Counted from the stretch's first letter, positions 1 through 5,423 are shown. The stretch is DNA of 5,564 nt from Candidatus Saccharimonadota bacterium (GCA_017515125.1 JAFWHP010000007.1:1-5564), one strand, 5' to 3'. Notes: a model not told the origin generated them from the letters alone. Numbers and translations: made by a program.

Positions 1-296
1 AGGATTATGAAGGTTGTCTCTCGGTGCCAGAGATATATGGGATGGTGCCGCGCGCCACAAAGGTCAAGGTAAAGGCGCGACTTGAAGATGGCACCGACGT
101 GCGCATTAAAGCAACTGGCGAGTTGGCGAGAACTTTACTTCATGAAATTGATCATTTGGATGGGATTTTGTTTATTGATCATGTACGAGACGATTCGAAC
201 GCCTTTTATCGGATGAATAAAAAGGGAGATTTGGAGCCGATCAAAGATTACGAGAAAGAAATTCGAGATAACGATATGCTATGGGGCGAAGAATAA
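1..296 (+). CDS. def: Peptide deformylase, 3' part (5' end outside window)
   Basis: The product removes the formyl group from the N-terminal formyl-methionine of new proteins, using a metal (usually Fe2+) in the cytoplasm near the ribosome exit. The frame is open from base 3 and reads DYEGCLSVPEIYG, giving the family's second motif (EGCLS, whose Cys is a metal ligand). HEIDH at bases 141-155 is the third motif, with both His ligands and the catalytic Glu. The first motif (GxGxAAxQ) must lie upstream of the window, so only roughly the last 97 residues are visible. The GTG at base 24 is not the start, because the EGCLS motif lies before it. About 40 residues follow the HEIDH helix, ending in an acidic tail (LWGEE). 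The stop is TAA at 294-296. fmt follows 69 bases downstream on the same strand, the usual def-fmt pairing. Both visible motifs are intact, so the enzyme is probably active. Confidence 0.95.
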   Translation, partial: DYEGCLSVPEIYGMVPRATKVKVKARLEDGTDVRIKATGELARTLLHEIDHLDGILFIDHVRDDSNAFYRMNKKGDLEPIKDYEKEIRDNDMLWGEE

Positions 297-352
297 ATTG
301 CCGTATGGTGCCATTATTAGTTCATTTAACGATTTGAGCAAAAAAGTTATAC

Positions 353-359
353 AGGAGGT
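353..359 (+). promoter_or_regulatory. Ribosome binding site fixing the GTG start of fmt
   Basis: AGGAGGT lies 6 bases before the GTG at 366. It is a near-perfect Shine-Dalgarno sequence and supports a GTG start that yields MEKIIFFGNG, the expected first beta strand and glycine turn of a formyltransferase. No convincing promoter is seen in the gap after def, so fmt is probably co-transcribed with def. Confidence 0.85.
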
Positions 360-365
360 TTAGAG

Positions 366-1187
366 GTGGAAAAGATAATATTTTTTGGAAATGGAGCATT
401 AGCGGAGTATGCATTAGCAGTATTTGAACGAGAGTGCCAAGTGATTTTTCACGCACATAAGAAAGAAGATCTAGAGGAGGCGGTGCGGTTGAAACGCGAA
501 TTTCCGGAGGCGCATGGGGTTTTGGCGTCATTTGGAGTGATGATTCCAGAATCGGTATTAAAGGCATTCGAGCCAGAAGGGATTTTAAACATTCATCCTT
601 CCCTATTACCCCTATACAGGGGCGCTTCGCCGATTGAGTCGGCGATTCTTGCGGGCGACTCGGATTTCTCAGTATCGATAATGAAACTCGTGAAAGCAAT
701 GGATGCGGGGCCGGTTTATTATCAGGCGACTTTAACTGGGGCGGAAATCTGTGCAAAAACTGGCAGCGAGCTGGTCTCGGGGTTGATTCCGCCAAAAATG
801 GCGATTTATCAAGCGCTGGCCGAAACTGGGGCGGAATGGGTTTGCTCGCATTTAACCAATTTGCCACAACCGACTCAGCAAAAAGGCGAGCCGACATTTT
901 GCGGAAAAATGGACAAAACAATGTCATTACTAAAGCCGGAAACAGATACAGCGGAGGAGGTTTTGCGCAAAATTGTAGCATTTCAAAGTTATCCAAAACC
1001 GAAATATGCGTTTTACGGTGTTTCTTGCATCATTTTAGAAGCGCATATACCAAAGTCGGGAGAGAAGGCGGTACTATCGATTCCCTGCGCTGACGGGGCC
1101 GTTGTGGCCGTAGATAGGCTGCAACCAGAGGGACGGAAGGCTATGGAAGCAAAAGCGTTTTTGAATGGCTATCGAAAAAAGGTTTAG
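366..1187 (+). CDS. fmt: Methionyl-tRNA formyltransferase, compact form
   Basis: The product transfers a formyl group from 10-formyl-tetrahydrofolate to Met-tRNA(fMet) for translation initiation. The N-terminal formyltransferase domain spans about residues 1-165. The catalytic triad is visible as Asn75, His77 and Asp113, in GILNIHPSLLPLYRGASPIE and in KAMDAGPVYY. The C-terminal OB-like domain spans about 180-273. It shows the Fmt pattern YPKPKYAFYG and ends in RLQPEGRKAMEAKAFLNGYR, closely matching the E. coli Fmt tail, which makes this Fmt rather than a sugar or purine formyltransferase. At 273 residues it is about 40 shorter than E. coli Fmt. The missing part lies between VIFHA (26-30) and GVLASFG (51-57), where E. 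coli has the QPDRPAGRG insertion loop used to recognise initiator tRNA. The start is GTG and the stop is TAG. It follows def in the same direction and is probably in one transcript with it. No terminator of its own is visible before the convergent gene. Confidence 0.93.
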   Translation: MEKIIFFGNGALAEYALAVFERECQVIFHAHKKEDLEEAVRLKREFPEAHGVLASFGVMIPESVLKAFEPEGILNIHPSLLPLYRGASPIESAILAGDSDFSVSIMKLVKAMDAGPVYYQATLTGAEICAKTGSELVSGLIPPKMAIYQALAETGAEWVCSHLTNLPQPTQQKGEPTFCGKMDKTMSLLKPETDTAEEVLRKIVAFQSYPKPKYAFYGVSCIILEAHIPKSGEKAVLSIPCADGAVVAVDRLQPEGRKAMEAKAFLNGYRKKV

Positions 1188-1276
1188 CGTACAGATTTTA
1201 GAACGGGTATTTAAGATTTTGGAGATTAGGAATTTTGGTTACGTTGGCATTATTTAGATAAAGATAAGTATTACGG

Positions 1277-1304
1277 AATAAAAAGCGCCCCTTTGATGGG
1301 GCGC
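1277..1304 (-). terminator. Intrinsic terminator of the deoxyribosyltransferase-like gene
   Basis: A perfect 7-bp GC stem (GCGCCCC at 1285-1291, GGGGCGC at 1298-1304) has a 6-base loop and, read on the - strand, is followed by TTTTTATT. It begins 12 bases after the TGA stop of the gene at 1317-1832. There is no T tract on the + side, so it should not stop fmt transcription well. Confidence 0.9.
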
Positions 1305-1316
1305 AGAGGTCAGGTA

Positions 1317-1832
1317 TCAATCCAGGCTCAAATCGGGCCGATCCTCATGGTGATCCTGAAGAAGCCAATCGAGGCAATCCTCGAGTTCTCCCTGGATGAT
1401 GACTGGCATTGAACAAACCGTCATAAAGTTTGCCGGCGGGCGGTTCTGGTGATTGGCAGAGCGACAGACGGCTCTTTGCGCATCATGAAACTTCATAATA
1501 TAATCAACATCTCTGTAGCCAATAATTCGCTTGTGTTTAGAGAAGGCGTAGCCGATCTCAAAAGCGGTGTTGTTGGTGCAAAGCTCGTACGAGTAACCGA
1601 GGTTTGCGATTACGATATTCGAAGAGTCAATCTTGCGCAGGTTCTCGCTGAACATAGCACGTGACTCGTCAAGTGGCGTGAATGGCTCGCCGCCACTGTT
1701 CTTGATGCTACTGGGGTTGGATGGGAAAATCGCCTTGTAGCCGTATTTGGCACAAACAATACGATATTTCCGCCTTACCATTTCGGCAACTGGTGAACAA
1801 TCGTCGAATCCGGCAAAATAGATTTTGTTCAT
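1317..1832 (-). CDS. Nucleoside 2-deoxyribosyltransferase-like protein
   Basis: This 171-residue protein belongs to the NDT-like fold. It opens with KIYFAGF (family pattern IYLAGP), continues with CAKYGYKAIFP (36-37 marks the usual FP), then IDSSNIVIANL (68-78) and TAFEIGYAFSKHKRIIGY (89-106). Glu92 in FEIGYA matches the nucleophilic Glu of the family. Classical members swap bases between deoxynucleosides in nucleotide salvage, which would suit a host-dependent bacterium with poor nucleotide synthesis. However, the conserved Asp that normally sits a few residues before this Glu is not obvious: the segment reads ELCTNNTAFE. Substrate and activity are therefore uncertain. The C-terminal part (110-171) is not recognised and is acidic at its end. 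ATG at 1832 is preceded by AAAGGAGGT with 5-base spacing. It stands alone, with its own promoter and terminator. Confidence 0.8.
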   Translation of the reverse strand: MNKIYFAGFDDCSPVAEMVRRKYRIVCAKYGYKAIFPSNPSSIKNSGGEPFTPLDESRAMFSENLRKIDSSNIVIANLGYSYELCTNNTAFEIGYAFSKHKRIIGYRDVDYIMKFHDAQRAVCRSANHQNRPPANFMTVCSMPVIIQGELEDCLDWLLQDHHEDRPDLSLD

Positions 1833-1870
1833 AACAGACCTCCTTTAAAGTGCGTTTTGGTGTTCTGAGA

Positions 1871-1893
1871 TTTTGGCATCTTTACAGCCAAAA
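1871..1893 (-). other. Hairpin in the 5' leader of the deoxyribosyltransferase-like gene
   Basis: TTTTGGC (1871-1877) and GCCAAAA (1887-1893) form a perfect 7-bp stem with a 9-base loop in the predicted leader RNA, about 25 bases before the Shine-Dalgarno sequence. No T tract follows, so it is not a terminator. Any regulatory role is unproven. Confidence 0.4.
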
Positions 1894-1908
1894 ACAACCA
1901 CGTATTTA

Positions 1909-1937
1909 ATTATACCAGGTTATTTACATAATTGCAA
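1909..1937 (-). promoter_or_regulatory. Promoter of the deoxyribosyltransferase-like gene
   Basis: On the - strand there is a -35 TTGCAA (1932-1937), a 17-bp spacer and a consensus -10 TATAAT (1909-1914). TGG directly before the -10 makes it an extended -10. Transcription would start near 1902, giving a leader of about 70 nt. The leader contains a 7-bp inverted repeat (1871-1877 with 1887-1893). Confidence 0.8.
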
Positions 1938-2006
1938 ATGCTTATGATTAGAATACTCGTATATTAAGCGGAAGGCCTTAAATGAGTGAAGATTTTGCTT
2001 TATCGA

Positions 2007-2306
2007 TTAGCTGCCGATACCAACCAATTTGGCGCGGTTGGCGCGGATTTCGTCTTTCATTTCCTTGATGGTGCGATTGACGATTTCGCGGTAGTCTGGG
2101 CGATTTTTGTTGAGCCAGTCAGCCGCTTCGGACGGATCAGTAATCATATCGAACTCATTAAGCTGCGCCCTGGTCAGCCCTTTGCTAATACGCTCGCCGA
2201 TTCGGACCTCTAGCTCTTCCTGAACGTAGTCGAGGAATTTCTGCTTTTGGTCCTCTGGCATAGCGGAAAGACCCATTTCTTGTAAAAACTTTTCATCAAA
2301 TTCCAT
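2007..2306 (-). CDS. DUF5663-like small helical protein
   Basis: This 99-residue protein has no assigned function. It resembles the DUF5663 family, small proteins I associate mainly with Patescibacteria. Seen features are an N-terminal FDEKFLQEMGLSAMPEDQK segment, a charged helix with EELEVRIGERI (30-40), a LTRAQLNEF stretch (44-52), and DWLNKNRPDYREIV (63-76) before a last charged helix (77-93). There is no signal peptide, membrane segment or metal motif, so it is probably cytoplasmic. The ATG at 2306 has AAGGAGA 4 bases upstream. Its -10 box lies so close that the leader would be about 12 nt, barely containing the ribosome binding site. No terminator is seen after its TAA stop, so reading through towards the gene at 1317-1832 is possible. 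The family assignment is from recall of the sequence pattern. Confidence 0.8.
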   Translation of the reverse strand: MEFDEKFLQEMGLSAMPEDQKQKFLDYVQEELEVRIGERISKGLTRAQLNEFDMITDPSEAADWLNKNRPDYREIVNRTIKEMKDEIRANRAKLVGIGS

Positions 2307-2324
2307 GCTTTCTCCTTATGTTTA

Positions 2325-2330
2325 ATTATA
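2325..2330 (-). promoter_or_regulatory. Extended -10 promoter of the DUF5663-like gene
   Basis: TATAAT (2325-2330) is preceded by TGT, giving the TGn extended -10 pattern. No -35 match is present at 16-18 bp, where the T tract and stem of the upstream gene's terminator sit instead. The predicted start near 2318 gives a leader of about 12 nt that begins at the Shine-Dalgarno sequence. Confidence 0.7.
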
Positions 2331-2342
2331 ACATAAGTATTG

Positions 2343-2368
2343 AAAAAAGCGGAGGTTTCTCCGCTTTT
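2343..2368 (-). terminator. Intrinsic terminator of the M15-like gene
   Basis: A 10-bp stem, AAAAGCGGAG (2345-2354) with CTCCGCTTTT (2359-2368), has a 4-base loop and is followed on the - strand by a run of six Ts. The run partly overlaps the stem. It lies 65 bases after the TAG stop of the gene at 2434-3177. It has Ts on the + side too, but no + strand gene needs it. Confidence 0.92.
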
Positions 2369-2433
2369 AGACTATTTACTAATGTGCGATAGTGTTCTTC
2401 AAGTCTCAACTGCGTTTGCTGCTGGCCGTCGTA

Positions 2434-3177
2434 CTATTTTTCAGACTCTTGTTCCTCAAGGTATTCCTCGAGGCAAAGATTATTGTCCATAATTTCATGG
2501 GCAACTTTCGACGAACCAACAAAGCGAATCTCGTATGGCGCATATTTTACGCCTGTGATATCCTCTTTGCCAGCCGGATAACGCTCGATAAAACCGAAGT
2601 CGGCCAACTGGTTCCTGATGGCATCCAGCTCGGGTAATTTTTCGCGGAGCTCAGATGTCTCTTCGCACCAGTCGCCTACGCCGACGTCATCCTCAAGCCA
2701 AACCATGAAGCTCAATGTGAGACCGGTATGATGCTCTGAGTAGCCAGGCTGAAGGACTGTATTTCTCTTCGTCCATTCCTCATCATTACCATACATCTCG
2801 ACGACCCATTGTTGGTCTTTTTTGGTCCGATAAGCGCTAAAAAGCTCGATATCGTAACCCATGACATGAAGCCTGGTTCTCAGCATGCCAAAAGCAAGGC
2901 TGGCTGCCGGCTCGATCAAGGTTGGGATGCGGTAACAGTCGGTAGCATAGATCAAATCTTCCTTCAAACTTACATCATAGCTGCGACCGAACTTGTACTC
3001 ATGATCTTTATTGACCAAGATCAAATAGTCACGAGAAGGGTTGAGTGCCACCTCAAAGGCGTCCTTCTCTAACTCTGCAGCACTGACGTCATCACTCTGC
3101 ATAAAAGCGTGGAAGACTAGCGCCGCAACTAGCAAAAGACAGGCTATCGGAAAAACTAAATTGCTTCTATTATACAT
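2434..3177 (-). CDS. Membrane-anchored VanY-type M15 protein, catalytic residues lost
   Basis: This 247-residue protein has the layout of a D-alanyl-D-alanine carboxypeptidase of the VanY/M15 family, which trims the terminal D-Ala of peptidoglycan stem peptides outside the membrane. A hydrophobic segment at about 7-25 after Arg4 is a signal anchor or signal peptide, followed by a linker. Family landmarks in order are FSAYRTKKDQQ (113-123, keeping the Arg of SxYRS), QPGYSEHHTGLTLS (143-156), and GFIERYPAGKEDITGVKYAP (195-214) leading to YEIRFVG. The usual SEHxTGLAxD has its zinc Asp replaced by Ser156, while His149 remains. The usual EPWHxRxVG reads APYEIRFVG, so the catalytic Glu is Ala213 and the zinc His is Glu216. 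The frame is intact, so this looks like a conserved pseudoenzyme that may bind the cell wall, not a decayed gene. It has its own promoter and terminator. Confidence 0.88.
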   Translation of the reverse strand: MYNRSNLVFPIACLLLVAALVFHAFMQSDDVSAAELEKDAFEVALNPSRDYLILVNKDHEYKFGRSYDVSLKEDLIYATDCYRIPTLIEPAASLAFGMLRTRLHVMGYDIELFSAYRTKKDQQWVVEMYGNDEEWTKRNTVLQPGYSEHHTGLTLSFMVWLEDDVGVGDWCEETSELREKLPELDAIRNQLADFGFIERYPAGKEDITGVKYAPYEIRFVGSSKVAHEIMDNNLCLEEYLEEQESEK

Positions 3178-3182
3178 TATTT

Positions 3183-3190
3183 CCCCCTTT
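3183..3190 (-). promoter_or_regulatory. G-rich ribosome binding site of the M15-like gene
   Basis: AAAGGGGG lies 5 bases before the ATG at 3177. It lacks the usual GGAGG core and would pair with the 16S tail through a G-U pair. It supports the chosen start, since the protein then begins with a positively charged residue ahead of the hydrophobic segment. Confidence 0.6.
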
Positions 3191-3215
3191 CAAAAAATGT
3201 AAATAGTCTAGGGTG

Positions 3216-3244
3216 ATTATATGATATTCCCTGTTTTTATGCAA
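3216..3244 (-). promoter_or_regulatory. Promoter of the M15-like gene
   Basis: A -35 TTGCAT (3239-3244), a 17-bp spacer and a consensus -10 TATAAT (3216-3221) are read on the - strand. The start would be near 3209, giving a leader of about 32 nt. The -35 sits inside the palindrome TTATGCAAGCATAA (3237-3250). Confidence 0.8.
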
Positions 3245-3250
3245 GCATAA
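3237..3250. promoter_or_regulatory. Palindrome over the -35 box, possible operator
   Basis: TTATGC and GCATAA form a perfect inverted repeat with an AA centre and cover the whole -35 box of the M15-like gene's promoter. Such a placement would suit a repressor site, but no regulator is encoded in the window and the repeat is short. Confidence 0.35.
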
Positions 3251-3268
3251 GCGGTTTCGCTAACCGCT
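3245..3268 (-). terminator. Weak candidate terminator of infB
   Basis: AGCGGTT (3250-3256) and AACCGCT (3262-3268) form a perfect 7-bp stem with a 5-base loop, about 100 bases after the infB stop. The following - strand bases TTATGCTT are only moderately T-rich. No better terminator is seen between infB and the M15-like gene. The gap from 3251 to 3365 otherwise holds only small inverted repeats (3305-3330 and 3331-3341). Confidence 0.4.
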
Positions 3269-3365
3269 CTATGGAGAATCTGGCGGGTTTAAGGCATTTG
3301 CCACATTGTCTCCACGAATGACATGACAATAGTAGGCTACTTTAAATCTAAATACAGATGAACAA

Positions 3366-5132
3366 CTAAAGGGTGCGTTTTTTGGCTTCGCGAGTAAAGA
3401 ATTTGAGCCGGTCGCCAATTTGGAGGTCAATTTTATGCTCAGTTTTAAGGGCAAGGCCGCCAGTTTCGCCAGCGATAAGTTCCTTTACTTCGATTTTTTC
3501 TTTCTGAGTAGAGGCAACTTCGGCCTCGCCGAGATATTTTTTGTTTCTAACTACTCTGACGAGATAACCGGGTTTTACGTCGCCCTTTAAGACTTCTCCT
3601 CCGGCAATAATACTGGTCTTTTCGGTGCGAAATACACCGAGAACCTTTAATTCGCCCTGGTCCTCTTCGACGATTTCAGCATCAAGGAGATTCTCCATTT
3701 CATGTTTAGCGTCGTCTAGGAGTTCGTAAATAACTTTATAGGTACGAATCGGAACATTATCGCGGGCAGCCATTTTGCTAATATTAATCGGGACATTGAC
3801 ATTGAAGCCATAAATGATAGTATCCTCGCCGGCGCTCAGATAGACATCATTCTCGTTAATATCGCCGACGCCGGTACTGACGATATTCAAGGTAATCTCG
3901 CCCTTAGTATCGATCATACGGAGGCTATCGACTACGCTAGTGACGGAGCCGAGAACGTCGCCTTTAATAATAACATTAAAGGTCTTAGTATTATCAGCAA
4001 CGTTCATCATACGAAGGAGATCGGTACTAGTGACATTCGTATCGGCAGTTTCGTTGGCAGCGGCTTGAGCATTCAAGAGGGCATGCTTTCTGGCGGTTTT
4101 TTCATCTTTGACCTCGATAAAGCGGTCGCCAAAATTCGGGAGCTCTTTAAAACCTGTTACTGTAACTGGGGTAGATGGCGTCGCCTTACCCTTAGGCTTA
4201 CCTTGCCAGTCAAGCATAGTCCGAACTTTACCATAGGTACTGCCAGCTACGATAAACTCGCCGGTCTTTAATTCTCCACCAGTGACGAGGAGATTAACTA
4301 CAGAACCTTTACCAGTTTCCATATGTGATTCTATAACTAGACCCTCGGCCGGAATGTCGATATCGGCCTTTAGCTCTTCAATATCGGCGGTCAAGAGAAC
4401 CATGTCGATAAGTTGGTCGAGATTTTGATCCTTTTTGGCAGAAATTGGAACCATAGTAATGTCGCCACCCCATTCCTCTGGCTGGAGGCCATGCTGAGAG
4501 AGGTCAGCCATAGTGCGATTAATATCGGCACCTTCGCGGTCGATTTTGTTAATTGCGACAATGATTTTGGCATTAGCCGATTTTGCGAAATTGATCGCTT
4601 CAATGGTTTGTGGCTTAACGCCGTCATCTGCAGCAACGACTATGATAACGATATCGGTCAGCATGGCGCCATGTTGGCGGATAGCCGCAAAAGCTTCGTG
4701 ACCAGGAGTATCGAGAAAAGTGATTAGCCTATCGTCGTGTTTTAATTGATAGGCGGAGATATGCTGAGTGATGCCGCCGGCTTCTTTTTCGACGGTTTTT
4801 TTCTTGAGGAGGGTATCTAGAAGAGTGGTTTTGCCATGATCGACATGCCCCATAACTGCGACAACTGGAGGTCTTAAGACGGCTTTGTCAGACAATTCCC
4901 TATGATAATCTGAAGTTTTGGTTGAGGTATTTTTCTTTTCGAGTTTGACGTCTTTTAGGCCTAATTCGTCTATAATAATCTGGGCAGTTTCAAAGTCGAG
5001 CCTCTGGTTGATTGTTGCGACGATACCATTTTTAAAAAGAGTGCCGATAAGTTCGGTAACAGAAAGACCGAGCGCTTGCGATAGCTCGTCAACAGTAATG
5101 GAACCGGCGATTTGAATGATTTTTTCTTCCAT
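3366..5132 (-). CDS. infB: Translation initiation factor IF-2, compact form
   Basis: IF-2 is a GTPase that brings fMet-tRNA to the 30S ribosome and promotes subunit joining. The 588-residue protein has one short IF2N-type N domain (about 1-56) and a short linker, without the long N-terminal region of E. coli IF-2 (890 residues). The G domain follows: GHVDHGKT (95-102), GGITQHI (119-125), DTPGHE (141-146, with the catalytic His145), NKID (195-198) and SAK (231-233). Domain II starts near 262, domain III near 383, and the C2 domain covers about 493-588. The G domain looks fully functional. The C2 domain differs at places I recall as forming the fMet pocket: Gly512 replaces a conserved Cys, QKE (543-545) replaces KR(Y/F), and ETG (556-558) replaces YEC. 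ATG at 5132 has AAGGAGA 4 bases upstream and the stop is TAG. It seems to be transcribed alone from a divergent promoter shared with tRNA-Asn, after a long structured leader. Confidence 0.97.
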   Translation of the reverse strand: MEEKIIQIAGSITVDELSQALGLSVTELIGTLFKNGIVATINQRLDFETAQIIIDELGLKDVKLEKKNTSTKTSDYHRELSDKAVLRPPVVAVMGHVDHGKTTLLDTLLKKKTVEKEAGGITQHISAYQLKHDDRLITFLDTPGHEAFAAIRQHGAMLTDIVIIVVAADDGVKPQTIEAINFAKSANAKIIVAINKIDREGADINRTMADLSQHGLQPEEWGGDITMVPISAKKDQNLDQLIDMVLLTADIEELKADIDIPAEGLVIESHMETGKGSVVNLLVTGGELKTGEFIVAGSTYGKVRTMLDWQGKPKGKATPSTPVTVTGFKELPNFGDRFIEVKDEKTARKHALLNAQAAANETADTNVTSTDLLRMMNVADNTKTFNVIIKGDVLGSVTSVVDSLRMIDTKGEITLNIVSTGVGDINENDVYLSAGEDTIIYGFNVNVPINISKMAARDNVPIRTYKVIYELLDDAKHEMENLLDAEIVEEDQGELKVLGVFRTEKTSIIAGGEVLKGDVKPGYLVRVVRNKKYLGEAEVASTQKEKIEVKELIAGETGGLALKTEHKIDLQIGDRLKFFTREAKKRTL

Positions 5133-5160
5133 GATCTCTCCTTTCTGTGCGGTATGTAGC

Positions 5161-5341
5161 TGGTAAGAAATAGTGATTTTATTCGCGGTTGATTTCGCGC
5201 CGGGAAGATTTTTCGAATTTCTTAACGGAAATTACTACCAAGTCTCACGGCTCTCTTCAGGGTTCGCGCGTGATAATTTCCTAAAATTCTCAAAATCTTC
5301 TCGGGCTCATCAAATGCTCATAAAATTACTATTTCTTACCA
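5161..5341. repeat. Long imperfect inverted repeat in the infB leader; structured leader or ncRNA
   Basis: The outer arms pair over 22 positions (5161-5182 with 5320-5341) with a single G-T pair. Pairing resumes inward with small bulges: 5189-5193 with 5309-5313, 5200-5212 with 5292-5304, 5215-5220 with 5284-5289, and 5227-5234 with 5274-5281. An inner CACG (5246-5249) can pair with CGTG (5269-5272). The result is a rod of about 180 nt. It lies wholly inside the predicted infB leader and ends 28 bases before the ATG. The three G-T positions (5175/5327, 5187/5315, 5203/5301) are all G on the left and T on the right, so they stay paired (G-U) only in a + strand RNA. This hints at an RNA read in that direction, although no good + promoter is seen near 5150. 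It could also be a small inverted-repeat element; no flanking target duplication is visible. Confidence 0.6.
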
Positions 5342-5371
5342 TTGAACCAAAAATAAAAAATATCTTTATTA

Positions 5372-5400
5372 ATTTTACCACATTTTGAAAAAATATGCTA
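5372..5400 (-). promoter_or_regulatory. Promoter of infB
   Basis: On the - strand there is a -35 TAGCAT (5395-5400), a 17-bp spacer and a -10 TAAAAT (5372-5377) preceded by TGG (extended -10). The start would be near 5365, giving a leader of about 233 nt that contains the long inverted repeat. The -35 is weak, but its GCAT core matches the -35 of the M15-like gene. Confidence 0.55.
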
Positions 5401-5404
5401 TAAT
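5375..5404 (+). promoter_or_regulatory. Promoter of tRNA-Asn
   Basis: A consensus -10 TATAAT (5399-5404) is preceded by TGC, an extended -10. A poor -35-like TTACCA (5375-5380) lies 18 bp upstream. The start would be near 5411, about 13 bases before the mature tRNA. The site overlaps the divergent infB promoter. Confidence 0.7.
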
Positions 5405-5423
5405 GGGTGTATACATTAGAGAT

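Noticed and set aside
24..296. Complete small gene starting at GTG 24
   Set aside because: The open frame continues upstream with the deformylase motif EGCLS, so the GTG is an internal Val codon of a truncated gene.
325..352. Possible promoter for fmt (TTTAAC, 16 bp, TTATAC)
   Set aside because: Transcription would start at about the Shine-Dalgarno sequence or after it, leaving fmt without a usable ribosome binding site. Co-transcription with def is simpler.
322..996. 224-residue open frame on the - strand
   Set aside because: It lies antisense to fmt, whose catalytic motifs and C-terminal domain match the family well. The antisense protein has no recognisable domain and no good ribosome binding site.
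3269..3454. 61-residue open frame on the - strand overlapping the end of infB
   Set aside because: Most of it is infB read in another frame. The product has no family pattern.
5161..5341. Retron msr/msd or small SRP RNA
   Set aside because: No reverse transcriptase is in the window, and the apical region lacks the conserved GGAA/AGCA loop of SRP RNA.
5173..5388. 71-residue open frame on the + strand upstream of tRNA-Asn
   Set aside because: It runs through the long inverted repeat and AT-rich promoter region, has no ribosome binding site and encodes no recognisable motif.
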